Of a DNA stretch of 64,000 nucleotides, positions 42,566 through 50,951 are shown piece after piece (positions within the stretch are counted from its first letter, which is position 1; the number at the start of each line of letters is the position of its first letter). The notes below the pieces were generated by a model. It made no database searches, was not told where the DNA came from, and was given only the letters and a program-made list of their open reading frames with translations. The stretch is from NCBI RefSeq assembly GCF_015712065.1, contig NZ_JACFYZ010000005.1, forward strand, positions 271,161-335,160, in the 5' to 3' direction. The stretch is from Ectopseudomonas chengduensis (GTDB lineage: Bacteria > Pseudomonadota > Gammaproteobacteria > Pseudomonadales > Pseudomonadaceae). Position numbers and translations under genes: made by a program.

Positions 42566-43799
42566 AAGCTGGAAGACCACCACACTCAATGAAATAGCTG
42601 AAGTTATTGATTGCAAACATCGCACCCCCGGGTACGTTGACCAAGGAATTCCTGTCGTCTCACCGGGTTCTATCCGCTGGGGAGAGCTCGACCTGATATC
42701 GCCAACTAAAAGGGTTACATATACTGATTTCATCTCTTTGATGGATCACTGCACTGTAGCAGCAGGCGACCTAGTAATGAGCCGAAACCAGTCTGTCGGC
42801 ATTGCAAGCTTTGTCAATACAGAGTCTACGTTTGTTCTAGGCCAAGACACCGTATTAATAAAACCATTAGAAATAAATAGCAAATTCCTTTACTACCAGC
42901 TTCAGAATCCAACAACACAAAAAGAAATAAGAAAACTTTCCGGAGGCTCAACATTCTCTCGAATAAACCTACATGATCTCAGAACTATAAAAATTGCAGC
43001 ACCACAAAATCCCGAGCAAATAAAAATTGCTCAAATTCTTTCCACCTGGGACAAAGCCATCTCCACCACCGAGCGTCTGCTTGCCAGTAGCCAGCAGCAG
43101 AAGCAGGTGCTGGCTCAAGATCTTTTGACTGGGCGCAAACGTCACAGAGAACTTTCAGGCACTTGGAAAAGTTATCGCCTCGGTGATTTATTCGAGCGAA
43201 TTACCCAGAAAAACACTGAAGGCAACACCAACGTCGTAACGATATCCGCTCAGCATGGCCTGATACGTCAGGATGAGTTCTTCAAAAAGACAGTGGCATC
43301 AGCGACGCTGGAAGGTTACTACCTGCTGAACCAAGGCCAGTTCGCCTATAACAAGAGCTACTCCAACGGTTATCCCATGGGTGCCATTAAACGCCTGAAT
43401 CGCTATGAAAAAGGCGTTGTAACCACACTCTATATTTGCTTTGCCGTTCGCGATAAAGCCAACTGCTGCCCAGTCTTCTTCGAACAATTCTTTGATGCAG
43501 GGCTATTAAATGAGGGTTTGGCACAAATCGCCCATGAAGGCGGCAGGGCGCACGGTCTGCTCAACGTTAAACCAGCCGACTTTTTCTCCTTGAAAGTACA
43601 AGTGCCCTCACTCGAAGAGCAACACAAAATCGCCCAAGTACTCTCCACCGCCGATGCTGAAATCACCAATCTGCAAGCTCAACTGGACAAGCTGAAGCTG
43701 GAGAAAAAGGCGCTGATGCAACAACTGCTGACCGGCAAACGCCGGGTGCGACTGGACGACGATGAAAAGGATGCGGCGCCGATCCGTAGGGTGGGTTAG
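42555..43799 (+). CDS. hsdS: Type I restriction-modification, specificity subunit HsdS
   Basis: HsdS carries two target recognition domains and sets the DNA sequence bound by the complex. The 414-residue protein has TRD1 (about residues 5-155), a central conserved helix (KIAQILSTWDKAISTTERLLASSQQQKQVLAQDLLTGRKR, about residues 157-197), TRD2 (about residues 205-355) and a matching C-terminal helix (KIAQVLSTADAEITNLQAQLDKLKLEKKALMQQLLTGKRRVR). TRD1 DNA (about 42,600-43,030) is clearly more AT-rich than flanking genes, a sign of recent exchange. The last residues, RRVG and TAG, are read from a palindromic repeat that starts at 43786. Confidence 0.94.
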   Translation: MAPESWKTTTLNEIAEVIDCKHRTPGYVDQGIPVVSPGSIRWGELDLISPTKRVTYTDFISLMDHCTVAAGDLVMSRNQSVGIASFVNTESTFVLGQDTVLIKPLEINSKFLYYQLQNPTTQKEIRKLSGGSTFSRINLHDLRTIKIAAPQNPEQIKIAQILSTWDKAISTTERLLASSQQQKQVLAQDLLTGRKRHRELSGTWKSYRLGDLFERITQKNTEGNTNVVTISAQHGLIRQDEFFKKTVASATLEGYYLLNQGQFAYNKSYSNGYPMGAIKRLNRYEKGVVTTLYICFAVRDKANCCPVFFEQFFDAGLLNEGLAQIAHEGGRAHGLLNVKPADFFSLKVQVPSLEEQHKIAQVLSTADAEITNLQAQLDKLKLEKKALMQQLLTGKRRVRLDDDEKDAAPIRRVG

Positions 43800-43853
43800 G
43801 CGCCTGTCGTGGGCGAACAGCTGGCACCCAGGCCAGAGGCGCCGTAACCCACC
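43786..43853. repeat. Palindromic repeat (GTAGGGTGGGTTAGGCGCC style) at the end of hsdS
   Basis: GTAGGGTGGGTTAGGCGCC and GGCGCCGTAACCCACC form a hairpin. Its left arm encodes the final codons and stop of hsdS. The rest of the gap to 44045 holds no supported gene, only a half-copy of the GTAGGAGCGGC repeat at 43987-44013. Confidence 0.78.
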
Positions 43854-44045
43854 GGGCGGGCTTACGGCCAACCACGATGCTGGACACCTGCACCGTACGC
43901 CGATACTGGATGCCGCAGCGCTTCGGGTGATCGATACGCTGATCGCCACGCGGCTTGCGCCCTCGGCGTGGCGGTATGCTGGGCAACGCTTCGCGGCTGA
44001 AGCCGCTCCTACACTGATCGCTGGTGTTTCATCGATGGAGGCTTC

Positions 44046-44705
44046 ATGCACGACACTCCGCTAACGCCGGAAGAGCTGGATTTGCTCGATGCCGCCTTAC
44101 TGGATCACGGCAACGACGACTCGGTGCTCGGCATCTCCGAGCTGGACGGTTTTTTTACCGCGCTGGTTTCCGGCCCCGAAGCGGTGATGCCCAGCACCTG
44201 GCTGCCGGAGCTGTGGGGCGGCGTGCCGCCGACCTTTGCCAGCCGTGATGAAGAACAAACCGTGCTGAGCCTGCTGCTGCGCCATATGAACGATATCGCC
44301 AGCCTGCTGATGACCCAGCCCGAGCACTTCACCGCGCTGTTCTACGAGAACGAACACCAGGGCAAGCCCGTGACCGTGATCGAGGAATGGTGCTTCGGCT
44401 ATATGCGCGGCGTCGATCTGGGCCAATGGCCGCAACTACCGCAGCCCCAGGCCAGCCATCTTGAGGCCATCGCCCTGCATGGCCGCGAAGAACACTTCGA
44501 CAAGCTCGATGGCCTGAGCCTGGAACAACACCAGGCCCTGGTCGACGGTATCGAACCCGCCGCCATCGCCCTGCATGCCTACTGGCTGGCTCAGCGCAGC
44601 GCCCGGCCGGCAAACGCTCCGGCGCACTCAGCCAAGGTGCCGGGCCGTAACGAGCCCTGCATCTGTGGCAGCGGCAAGAAGTTCAAGCACTGCTGCCTGC
44701 ACTGA
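44046..44705 (+). CDS. UPF0149/YecA-family protein with C-terminal SEC-C zinc motif
   Basis: A 219-residue protein with an N-terminal UPF0149 (YgfB/YecA) helical domain: LTPEELDLLDAALLDHGNDDSVLGISELDGFFTALVSGPEAVMPSTWLPELWGG, and VIEEWCFGYMRGVDLGQWPQL near residue 105. It ends with the SEC-C motif NEPCICGSGKKFKHCCLH, where three or four cysteines and a His bind zinc, as at the C-terminus of SecA. The role of SEC-C in such proteins is protein or RNA contact by inference. GGAG lies 5 bp before the ATG. It sits inside the restriction island between hsdS and the AlbA_2 gene; similar orphan genes also occur outside such islands. Confidence 0.9.
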   Translation: MHDTPLTPEELDLLDAALLDHGNDDSVLGISELDGFFTALVSGPEAVMPSTWLPELWGGVPPTFASRDEEQTVLSLLLRHMNDIASLLMTQPEHFTALFYENEHQGKPVTVIEEWCFGYMRGVDLGQWPQLPQPQASHLEAIALHGREEHFDKLDGLSLEQHQALVDGIEPAAIALHAYWLAQRSARPANAPAHSAKVPGRNEPCICGSGKKFKHCCLH

Positions 44706-44775
44706 GGCTCCGCGCCGACTGTGCCGCCTTGACGCGCCTCTGGTATCGTCTGGCAAACCTCTGCAAGGAAGCCTT

Positions 44776-44850
44776 ATGCAGCTCTCCAGCGCCCTCACCC
44801 GCTCGCCACTGCGTCTTGCCGCCGCCGTTTTCGCAGGCTTCGAGCACTGA
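44776..44850 (+). CDS. 24-codon reading frame coupled to the AlbA_2 gene (possible leader peptide)
   Basis: MQLSSALTRSPLRLAAAVFAGFEH follows a clear Shine-Dalgarno AAGGAA (44765-44770) and its TGA overlaps the ATG of the next gene (TGATG). A short coding frame with a good ribosome site immediately coupled to a regulator gene suggests a leader peptide, or simply a ribosome-delivery device. No similarity is recognised; it may also be chance. Confidence 0.4.
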   Translation: MQLSSALTRSPLRLAAAVFAGFEH

Positions 44851-46799
44851 TGCAAAGCGTTGAGTCCCTGCTCGCCGAACTGCGCGCGCTCGATGAGCAT
44901 CCGCGCATCGAGGCCAAACGCGCCAGCCAGGCCGGCGCCTCGATCATGCAAAGCATCTGCGCCTTCGCCAATGAACCAGGCTTGGGCGGTGGCTACCTGC
45001 TGCTGGGCGTGTGTGAGCCAGATGCAACGCATACCGAGTTCTGGGCCGAGGGCGTCGCCGATGTCGACAAGCTGCTGAACGAGATTCAGGGCAACTGCCG
45101 TACGCAGTTCGAGACCGCCATCGCCATACACAGCCAGACAGCGCTGATCGATGGCCAGCGCGTGGTGGCGCTGTATGTGCCGGAGCTGGATGCCGCCGCC
45201 AAACCCTGCACCTTCCAGGGCAAGTACGACAGCAAGAACAAGCGCAAGACTGGGGTGTGGCGACGCGGCCTGAATGGCGATTACGAGTGCTCGCAACAGG
45301 AACTAGAGCCGCTGTTGCTGGCCAAGTCGGGCATGAGCTTCGAGCAGGTGATCCTGCCCGATGCTGAGTGGGATGACCTCGATGACGGCGCCATCGCCCT
45401 GTATCGGCAGCTACGCGCCCGTGTGCGCCCGCAGGCCGAGGAGTTGCTGGCCAGCGATGAGGAAATGCTGCGCGCGCTGAATCTGGTCAAGCGCATCGAT
45501 GGGCTCTGGCGGCCGAATGTGGCGGGCCTGCTGCTGTTGGGCAAGCCGCTGGCGCTGCGCCGCCTGCTGCCGGCCGTGCGGGTGGACTATGTACGCATCC
45601 AGGGCACGCAGTGGGTCGAAGACCCTGAACAGCGTTTCGCCACCACCCAGGATTTTCGCGAGCCGCTGCTGCGCCTGATCGTCCGCCTGGAGGCGACCAT
45701 CCTCGACGATATGCCTCGCCACTTCCGCTTGCGCGAAGGCGAGACCCAGCGCTCCGACCAGCCGCTGCTACCGCAGAAGGTGATCCGCGAAGCGGTGGTC
45801 AATGCGCTGATGCACCGCGACTATCAGGTCAACCAGCCGACGCTGGTGGTGCGTTACAGCAATCGCCTGGAAATCCGCAATGCCGGCTATTCGCTCAAGC
45901 CCACCGCGCTGCTCGGCGAAATGGGCTCACAGCTACGCAACCCGATCATCGCGGCGGTGCTGTATGACCTGGATTTTGCCGAAACCAAAGGCACCGGCAT
46001 CCGCACCATGCGTCGCCTGCTGCAGGAACTGGGGCTGACCGCGCCGGTGTTCAGCAGCCATCAGTTGGAAAACCAGTTCACTGCGATTTACCTACTGCAC
46101 CAGTTGCTGGGCGAGCAGCAGTTGCGCTGGCTGCAGCAGTTCAGCCATCTGCACCTGAGCGCCGACGAAGCCAAGGCGCTGCTGCTGGCGGCGGAAACCG
46201 GCGCAGTGGACAACGCGGCGCTACGCGCCATCAGCGATCTGGATACCCTGGCCGCCAGCCAGATTCTGGGGCGCCTGCATCATCAACGCGGCCTGCTGGT
46301 AAAAGGTGGCGCGGGGCCGGCGACCTACTACCAGTTGGCCGAGCTACCGGGCTTGCCGCTATTCCCGGCGGAAGGCGCAGGCGAGCCAAATACGGGTGAC
46401 CTCAACGCAAATACGAGTGACCTCGACGCAAATACGAGTGACCTCGGGGCAAATACGAGTGACCTCAGGGTAAATACGAGTGACCTCGCCCCTGATGCGG
46501 GCGAGCTGCCCGAACCGCTGCTCGTAGCACTGGCAACGCTTTCACCCAAGGCCCGCAAGCACAAGCTTTGGCCGTTGATTCTCTGGCTATGCAGCCTCCG
46601 CCCGCACAACGCGGAGCAATTGGCCAGGCACTTGAATCGCCAGGTGGTGGCACTGAAAACCGGCCACCTGAACCCATTGCGCGAGCAGCAAGGCCTGCTG
46701 GAATACCTGTACCCCGAAGTGATCAACCACCCACAGCAGGCCTATGTCACCAGCGCTGCTGGTCGCCAGTGGCTGGCAGAACAAGGAATAGTGCTGTGA
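44850..46799 (+). CDS. AlbA_2/Schlafen-domain, HATPase_c_4 putative regulator
   Basis: A 649-residue protein of the COG2865 type. An AlbA_2 (Schlafen-like) domain lies at about residues 12-130 (RIEAKRASQAGASIMQSICAFANEPGLGGGYLLLGV). A HATPase_c_4 ATP-binding domain is at about residues 300-400 (REAVVNALMHRDYQVNQPTLVVRYSNRLEIRNAGY... LRNPIIAAVLYDLDFAETKGTGIRTMRRLL). A winged-helix region follows, then five NT(S/G)DL repeats at residues 514-548, and a C-terminal helical domain (RPHNAEQLARHLNRQVVALKTGHLNPLREQQGLLEYL). It overlaps hsdR by 4 bp. Proteins of this type frequently accompany type I restriction loci; whether it regulates hsdR is unproven. Confidence 0.88.
   Translation: MQSVESLLAELRALDEHPRIEAKRASQAGASIMQSICAFANEPGLGGGYLLLGVCEPDATHTEFWAEGVADVDKLLNEIQGNCRTQFETAIAIHSQTALIDGQRVVALYVPELDAAAKPCTFQGKYDSKNKRKTGVWRRGLNGDYECSQQELEPLLLAKSGMSFEQVILPDAEWDDLDDGAIALYRQLRARVRPQAEELLASDEEMLRALNLVKRIDGLWRPNVAGLLLLGKPLALRRLLPAVRVDYVRIQGTQWVEDPEQRFATTQDFREPLLRLIVRLEATILDDMPRHFRLREGETQRSDQPLLPQKVIREAVVNALMHRDYQVNQPTLVVRYSNRLEIRNAGYSLKPTALLGEMGSQLRNPIIAAVLYDLDFAETKGTGIRTMRRLLQELGLTAPVFSSHQLENQFTAIYLLHQLLGEQQLRWLQQFSHLHLSADEAKALLLAAETGAVDNAALRAISDLDTLAASQILGRLHHQRGLLVKGGAGPATYYQLAELPGLPLFPAEGAGEPNTGDLNANTSDLDANTSDLGANTSDLRVNTSDLAPDAGELPEPLLVALATLSPKARKHKLWPLILWLCSLRPHNAEQLARHLNRQVVALKTGHLNPLREQQGLLEYLYPEVINHPQQAYVTSAAGRQWLAEQGIVL
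46388..46492 (+). repeat. Five tandem 21-bp repeats inside the AlbA_2 gene
   Basis: Units start at 46388, 46409, 46430, 46451 and 46472 and read AAATACGAGTGACCTC plus five variable bases (first unit AAATACGGGTGAC). In frame they encode five copies of Asn-Thr-(Ser/Gly)-Asp-Leu with two variable residues. Unit loss or gain would change the linker by seven residues without shifting the frame. Confidence 0.95.
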
Positions 46800-49700
46800 C
46801 CGCCTCACCACGCTTTCAGGAAGAGTACAGCGCCAAGATCCCCGCCCTGGCTCTGCTGGCCAACCTGGGTTTCACCTACCTGAGCCCCAGCGAGGCGCTG
46901 GAGATGCGCGGCAGCAAGGAGCGCGTGGTGTTGGCTCCGGTGCTGCGCGCCGAGCTGGCCAAACGGCGCTTTCACAGCGCGGGCGTGGAGCACGGGCTGA
47001 GCGAAGCCGCGCTGAACAAGCTGGTGGCCGAGATCGGCCAACCCGCGCTGAACGAGGGCCTGCAGTTGGCCAACCAGCGCTTCTCCGAGCAATTGCTGTA
47101 TGGCATCGGGGTCAGCGATTTCGTGGCGGGCAACAAGGTCAACCCGACCATCGCGCTGATCGACTGGACGGATCTCGACAACAACAGCTTTCACTTCACC
47201 GAAGAGCTGGGCGTGGGCTGCGCCAGCGGTATCGGCCAGCGTATTCCCGATATCGTGCTCTATGTGAACGGCCTGCCGCTGGCGGTGATCGAGGCCAAGC
47301 GACCAGACGCCAGCAACGGCAGGGAGCTGATCAAACAGGGCATCTCGCAGATGCTGCGCAATCAGCGCGCCGACGAGATTCCACAGCTGTTCGCCTTCAG
47401 CCAGTTGCTGCTGGTGATCGATGGCAGCAGCGGCCGCTACGGCACGGTAGGCACCACGGAGAAGTTCTGGGCCGCCTGGCGCGAGGAGGAAATCGGCGAA
47501 GTGGCGTTCGCCGAGCTGAAGAATCGCCCGCTGGATGCCGAGCAACAACAAGCTATCTTCGCTCAGCGCCCGGCAGCCAGCCTGGCCTGGTATAAGCAAT
47601 GGCTGGCCGGCGGTCTGTTGGCCAGCCAGCAAGACAAGCTGCTGATCAGCCTGTGCCGCCCGGATCGGCTGCTCGATCTGGTGCGTTTCTACAGTTACAG
47701 CGACAGCAAGCACGGCAAGATCGTCGCGCGCTATCAACAGGTGTTCGGCATCCGCGCGCTGATCCAGCGCATTCAACAACGCGATGCGCGTGGTGCGCGT
47801 CAGGGCGGGGTGATCTGGCACACCACCGGCTCGGGCAAGTCGATCACCATGCTGCTTTTGACCAAGGCGCTGATTTTCCACCCGGAGCTGCAGAATTGCC
47901 GCGTGCTGGTGATCACCGACCGCACTGATCTGGAAGCGCAATTGAGCAAGACCTTCGCCAGCGCCGGCGCGCTGAGCGCACGTGACCAGCAGGAGGCCTT
48001 GAGCCAATCCGGGCGCCATCTGGCCCAGCAGATAGGCAAAGGGTCGGCGCGGGTGATGTTCAGCCTGATCCAGAAATTCAACTCAGCGGCAAAATTGCCG
48101 GAGTGCCATAACGACAGCAGCGATTTCATCGTGCTGGTGGATGAAGGGCATCGCTCTCAAGGCGGCGAAAACCACGCACAGATGCGCCTTGCCCTGCCCA
48201 ATGCCGCGTTCGTGGCCTTTACCGGTACGCCGCTGCTGCAGGATGAAAAGACGCAGAACAAGTTCGGCCCCATCGTGCATGCCTACACCATGCAGCGCGC
48301 GGTGGAGGACGGCACGGTAACGCCGTTGCTGTACGAGGAGCGGCGCCTCGAACTGGACGTCAACGACCGCGCCATCGACAGCTGGTTCGAGCGCCATACG
48401 CAGAGTCTGAGCGCCGCCCAGCAAGCCGACCTGAAGAAGAAATTCGCCAAGAAGGGCGAGTTGTACAAGGCGCTTGGGCGCCTGGAACTGATCGCTCATG
48501 ACATCAGCGATCACTTCAGCAAGCACGTCACCGATGGTTTGAAAGGCCAGGTCGCTTGCGACAGCCGCGTATCGGCGATTCGTCTGAAGGCGTTTCTCGA
48601 TGAGATCGGCCAGGTGTCGTCGGTGCTGGTGATGTCCGCCCCCGATAGCCGCGAGGACAACAGCGACAGCGACGAGGACAGCAAGTCGGTGGTACAGGCC
48701 TGGTGGGACAAGCATGTCGGCAAGGAGGACGGCACGGTCTACAAGCAGCGCATGATCGAGGCATTCGCCGGAGACGATGGCCCCGACCTGCTGATCGTCA
48801 TCGATCAGTTGCTCACTGGCTTCGACGAGCCGCGCAACGCGGTGCTGTACATCGACAAGAACCTCAAACAGCACAACCTGATCCAGGCCATCGCGCGGGT
48901 CAACCGCCTGCATCCGCATAAGAAGCACGGCCTGCTGATCGACTATCGCGGCATCCTCGGCGAACTGGATATCACCATCGCCCAGTACCAGGATCTGGCG
49001 ACCCGCACTCAAGGCGGTTACAGCATCGAAGATCTGGACGGCCTCTACAGCCCGATGAGCACCGAGTACAAGAAACTGCCGGATCTCTATCAGCGCCTAT
49101 GGGCAATCTTCGCCGAGGTGAAGAACACTCAGGATATCGAGCAGATGCTGGCGGTGCTACTGCCTCGCCTGGAAGAGCGCGATGGCGTGCAGGTCGATAG
49201 CCGGCAGAAGGCGCGCGATGACTTCTATGCGCTGCTCAGCGAGTTTGCCGGCTGCCTGAGCATTGCCCTGCAATCGCAGGCGTTCTTTCAGGACAAAAGC
49301 GTCAGCGAGAACACCCGCCGCCAATACAAGGAGACGGTCAAGCAGCTTTCCAACCTGCGTCAGCGCCTCAAACAGATCACGGGCGACACGGTGGATTACG
49401 ACGAGTACGCCGTGCAGGTCAGAAAACTCATGGACAAGCACGTGCTGGGTATCGATGTGCGTGAAGCGAAGGGCACCTACCTGGTGGGGGAAATGGGCTC
49501 GCACCACCCGGAAAACTGGAGCGACGAAAAAGCGCGCAACGAAAAGGACATCATCCAGACCCGCGTGACCCGCGAAATCGATCAGCTTCTGGACGACCCT
49601 TACGCGAAAAAGCGCTTTTCCGAACTGCTGCGCCAGGTGATCGCAGAAGCCGATGCGCTGTTCGACCACCCGCTCAAACAATATCTGTTGTTCAAGTCAT

Positions 49701-50044
49701 TCGATGAGCAGGTGCAACAGCGCCAGCTCGACGAGTTGCCTCAGCAAGTACGCGGCAACCCGCACGTACAGGCCTATTACGGCGCCTTCAAACTGGTGCT
49801 TGCGGAGCAACAGGTAGCGACTGACGAGAGTTGGGTGGCGCTGGCCGAACAGACCGATGCCATCGTCGATCAGGCCGTACGGGAGTTTTCCATCAACCCG
49901 CTGAACATCGAGGCCTCCATACGCCAGCAGCTTCTCCCTCTGTACTTCATGGCTCTCAAACCCCTGGGAATGGGCATGGATAGCGTGCAGGCACTGGTGG
50001 AGCAGGTCGTGCAAATCGTGCGTGCAGGGACGCGCAAACGCTGA
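46796..50044 (+). CDS. hsdR: Type I restriction-modification, endonuclease/translocase subunit HsdR
   Basis: HsdR cuts unmethylated DNA far from the recognition site after ATP-driven translocation. The 1082-residue protein starts at a GTG overlapping the AlbA_2 stop. An N-terminal PD-(D/E)xK nuclease spans about residues 60-190 with PDIVLYVNGLPLAVIEAKRPD near residue 152-170. An SF2 motor follows: Walker A TTGSGKS near residue 343, DEGH near residue 448, and helicase motif SAPDSREDNSD, DGPDLLIVIDQLLTGFDEP and QAIARVNRLHPHKKHGLLIDYRG (motif VI region). The C-terminal helical domain binds HsdM. It is probably intact. Family assignment is secure; the DNA target is not known. Confidence 0.94.
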   Translation: MTASPRFQEEYSAKIPALALLANLGFTYLSPSEALEMRGSKERVVLAPVLRAELAKRRFHSAGVEHGLSEAALNKLVAEIGQPALNEGLQLANQRFSEQLLYGIGVSDFVAGNKVNPTIALIDWTDLDNNSFHFTEELGVGCASGIGQRIPDIVLYVNGLPLAVIEAKRPDASNGRELIKQGISQMLRNQRADEIPQLFAFSQLLLVIDGSSGRYGTVGTTEKFWAAWREEEIGEVAFAELKNRPLDAEQQQAIFAQRPAASLAWYKQWLAGGLLASQQDKLLISLCRPDRLLDLVRFYSYSDSKHGKIVARYQQVFGIRALIQRIQQRDARGARQGGVIWHTTGSGKSITMLLLTKALIFHPELQNCRVLVITDRTDLEAQLSKTFASAGALSARDQQEALSQSGRHLAQQIGKGSARVMFSLIQKFNSAAKLPECHNDSSDFIVLVDEGHRSQGGENHAQMRLALPNAAFVAFTGTPLLQDEKTQNKFGPIVHAYTMQRAVEDGTVTPLLYEERRLELDVNDRAIDSWFERHTQSLSAAQQADLKKKFAKKGELYKALGRLELIAHDISDHFSKHVTDGLKGQVACDSRVSAIRLKAFLDEIGQVSSVLVMSAPDSREDNSDSDEDSKSVVQAWWDKHVGKEDGTVYKQRMIEAFAGDDGPDLLIVIDQLLTGFDEPRNAVLYIDKNLKQHNLIQAIARVNRLHPHKKHGLLIDYRGILGELDITIAQYQDLATRTQGGYSIEDLDGLYSPMSTEYKKLPDLYQRLWAIFAEVKNTQDIEQMLAVLLPRLEERDGVQVDSRQKARDDFYALLSEFAGCLSIALQSQAFFQDKSVSENTRRQYKETVKQLSNLRQRLKQITGDTVDYDEYAVQVRKLMDKHVLGIDVREAKGTYLVGEMGSHHPENWSDEKARNEKDIIQTRVTREIDQLLDDPYAKKRFSELLRQVIAEADALFDHPLKQYLLFKSFDEQVQQRQLDELPQQVRGNPHVQAYYGAFKLVLAEQQVATDESWVALAEQTDAIVDQAVREFSINPLNIEASIRQQLLPLYFMALKPLGMGMDSVQALVEQVVQIVRAGTRKR

Positions 50045-50772
50045 TGAGCCAGTTGCACTATGGCGGTGAAATCATCTGCTATCAGGTGCGCAGGCTGGCG
50101 CGCGCCACACGCAAACTGACCATCAAGGTGCAGCCCGATGGTCAGGTCGAGGTCTTGGCGCCGCAGACCGCCAGCGACGAAGAGATCAACCGGGTAGTGA
50201 CGAATCGGGCTCGCTGGATCTGGGAGCAACTGCAGCCCATCCGTGAACGACTGCTGCAGGTTCGCCCACGCCAGTACGTCAGCGGCGAGACTCACTTCTA
50301 CCTGGGCAAGCGCTATCCACTGAAGGTGCGGGAGGCTCCGCGAGCACCGCAACAGGTGAAGCTGCTGCGCGGAATGCTGTGCGTGACACTGCGCCATAAC
50401 AGCCCAAAAAAGGTGCGCGAGCTGTTGTTCGACTGGTACAAGGGGCGCGCACGCGAACAGTTCAACCAGCGTCTAGAGCGGCTGATTCCAAATACACCCT
50501 GGGTCACCACCAAACCGGCACTACGTTTGCTGACCATGCAGACGCAGTGGGGAAGCTGCTCGCACTCCGGCACCCTGACGCTCAATCCGCATCTGGTGAA
50601 AGCGCCTGCCGAATGCATCGAGTACGTCCTGCTGCATGAGCTTTGCCATATTGCCGAGCACAATCATTCGGAAGCCTTCTGGCGTCTACTCGATCAATCC
50701 ATGCCAGACTGGCAGCCAATCAAAGCACGTCTGGACGACATGGTTGAACTGTATTTGAACGACGTACGTTGA
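50044..50772 (+). CDS. M48/YgjP-type metallopeptidase
   Basis: A 242-residue protein of the YgjP/DUF45 (SprT-like) metal-dependent hydrolase family. The zinc motif is His198-Glu-Leu-Cys-His202 in LLHELCHIAEHNHSEAFW, with a third His in HNHSEAF. The N-terminus, ICYQVRRLARATRKLTIKVQPDGQVEVLAP, is the YgjP beta domain, and MQTQWGSCSHSGTLTLNPHL near residue 165 is the family signature. No signal peptide, so it acts in the cytoplasm. Its ATG overlaps the hsdR stop by 1 bp (TGATG), so it is expressed with hsdR. Such a gene after hsdR recurs in bacterial type I restriction loci, but its role there is unknown. Confidence 0.9.
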   Translation: MSQLHYGGEIICYQVRRLARATRKLTIKVQPDGQVEVLAPQTASDEEINRVVTNRARWIWEQLQPIRERLLQVRPRQYVSGETHFYLGKRYPLKVREAPRAPQQVKLLRGMLCVTLRHNSPKKVRELLFDWYKGRAREQFNQRLERLIPNTPWVTTKPALRLLTMQTQWGSCSHSGTLTLNPHLVKAPAECIEYVLLHELCHIAEHNHSEAFWRLLDQSMPDWQPIKARLDDMVELYLNDVR

Positions 50773-50951
50773 TTGGCTCGTTTTGCATCTGCGCGACAAC
50801 CATCTGCAGCCAGGCGACACCCTGACCGCAGAGCAAGCCATAGGCCAGCAAACGGCTTGGCGGTCACGGAAACGCTATGCTAGCTTGGCCGCCAGCCAGG
50901 ACGGCCCGCCGTACGCCGGAGTGCATTCGAAGAAGAAGAGGACACCACCCC

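Noticed and set aside
46388..46492. CRISPR array
   Set aside because: Units are 21 bp with only 5 variable bases, lie in frame inside a coding gene and have no spacer-length inserts or cas genes nearby.
50773..50951. Right-end attachment site for the restriction island
   Set aside because: I looked for a copy of the tRNA-Phe 3' end (about 20 bases before CCA) and saw none; no integrase gene is present, so a tRNA-targeted integrative element is not supported.
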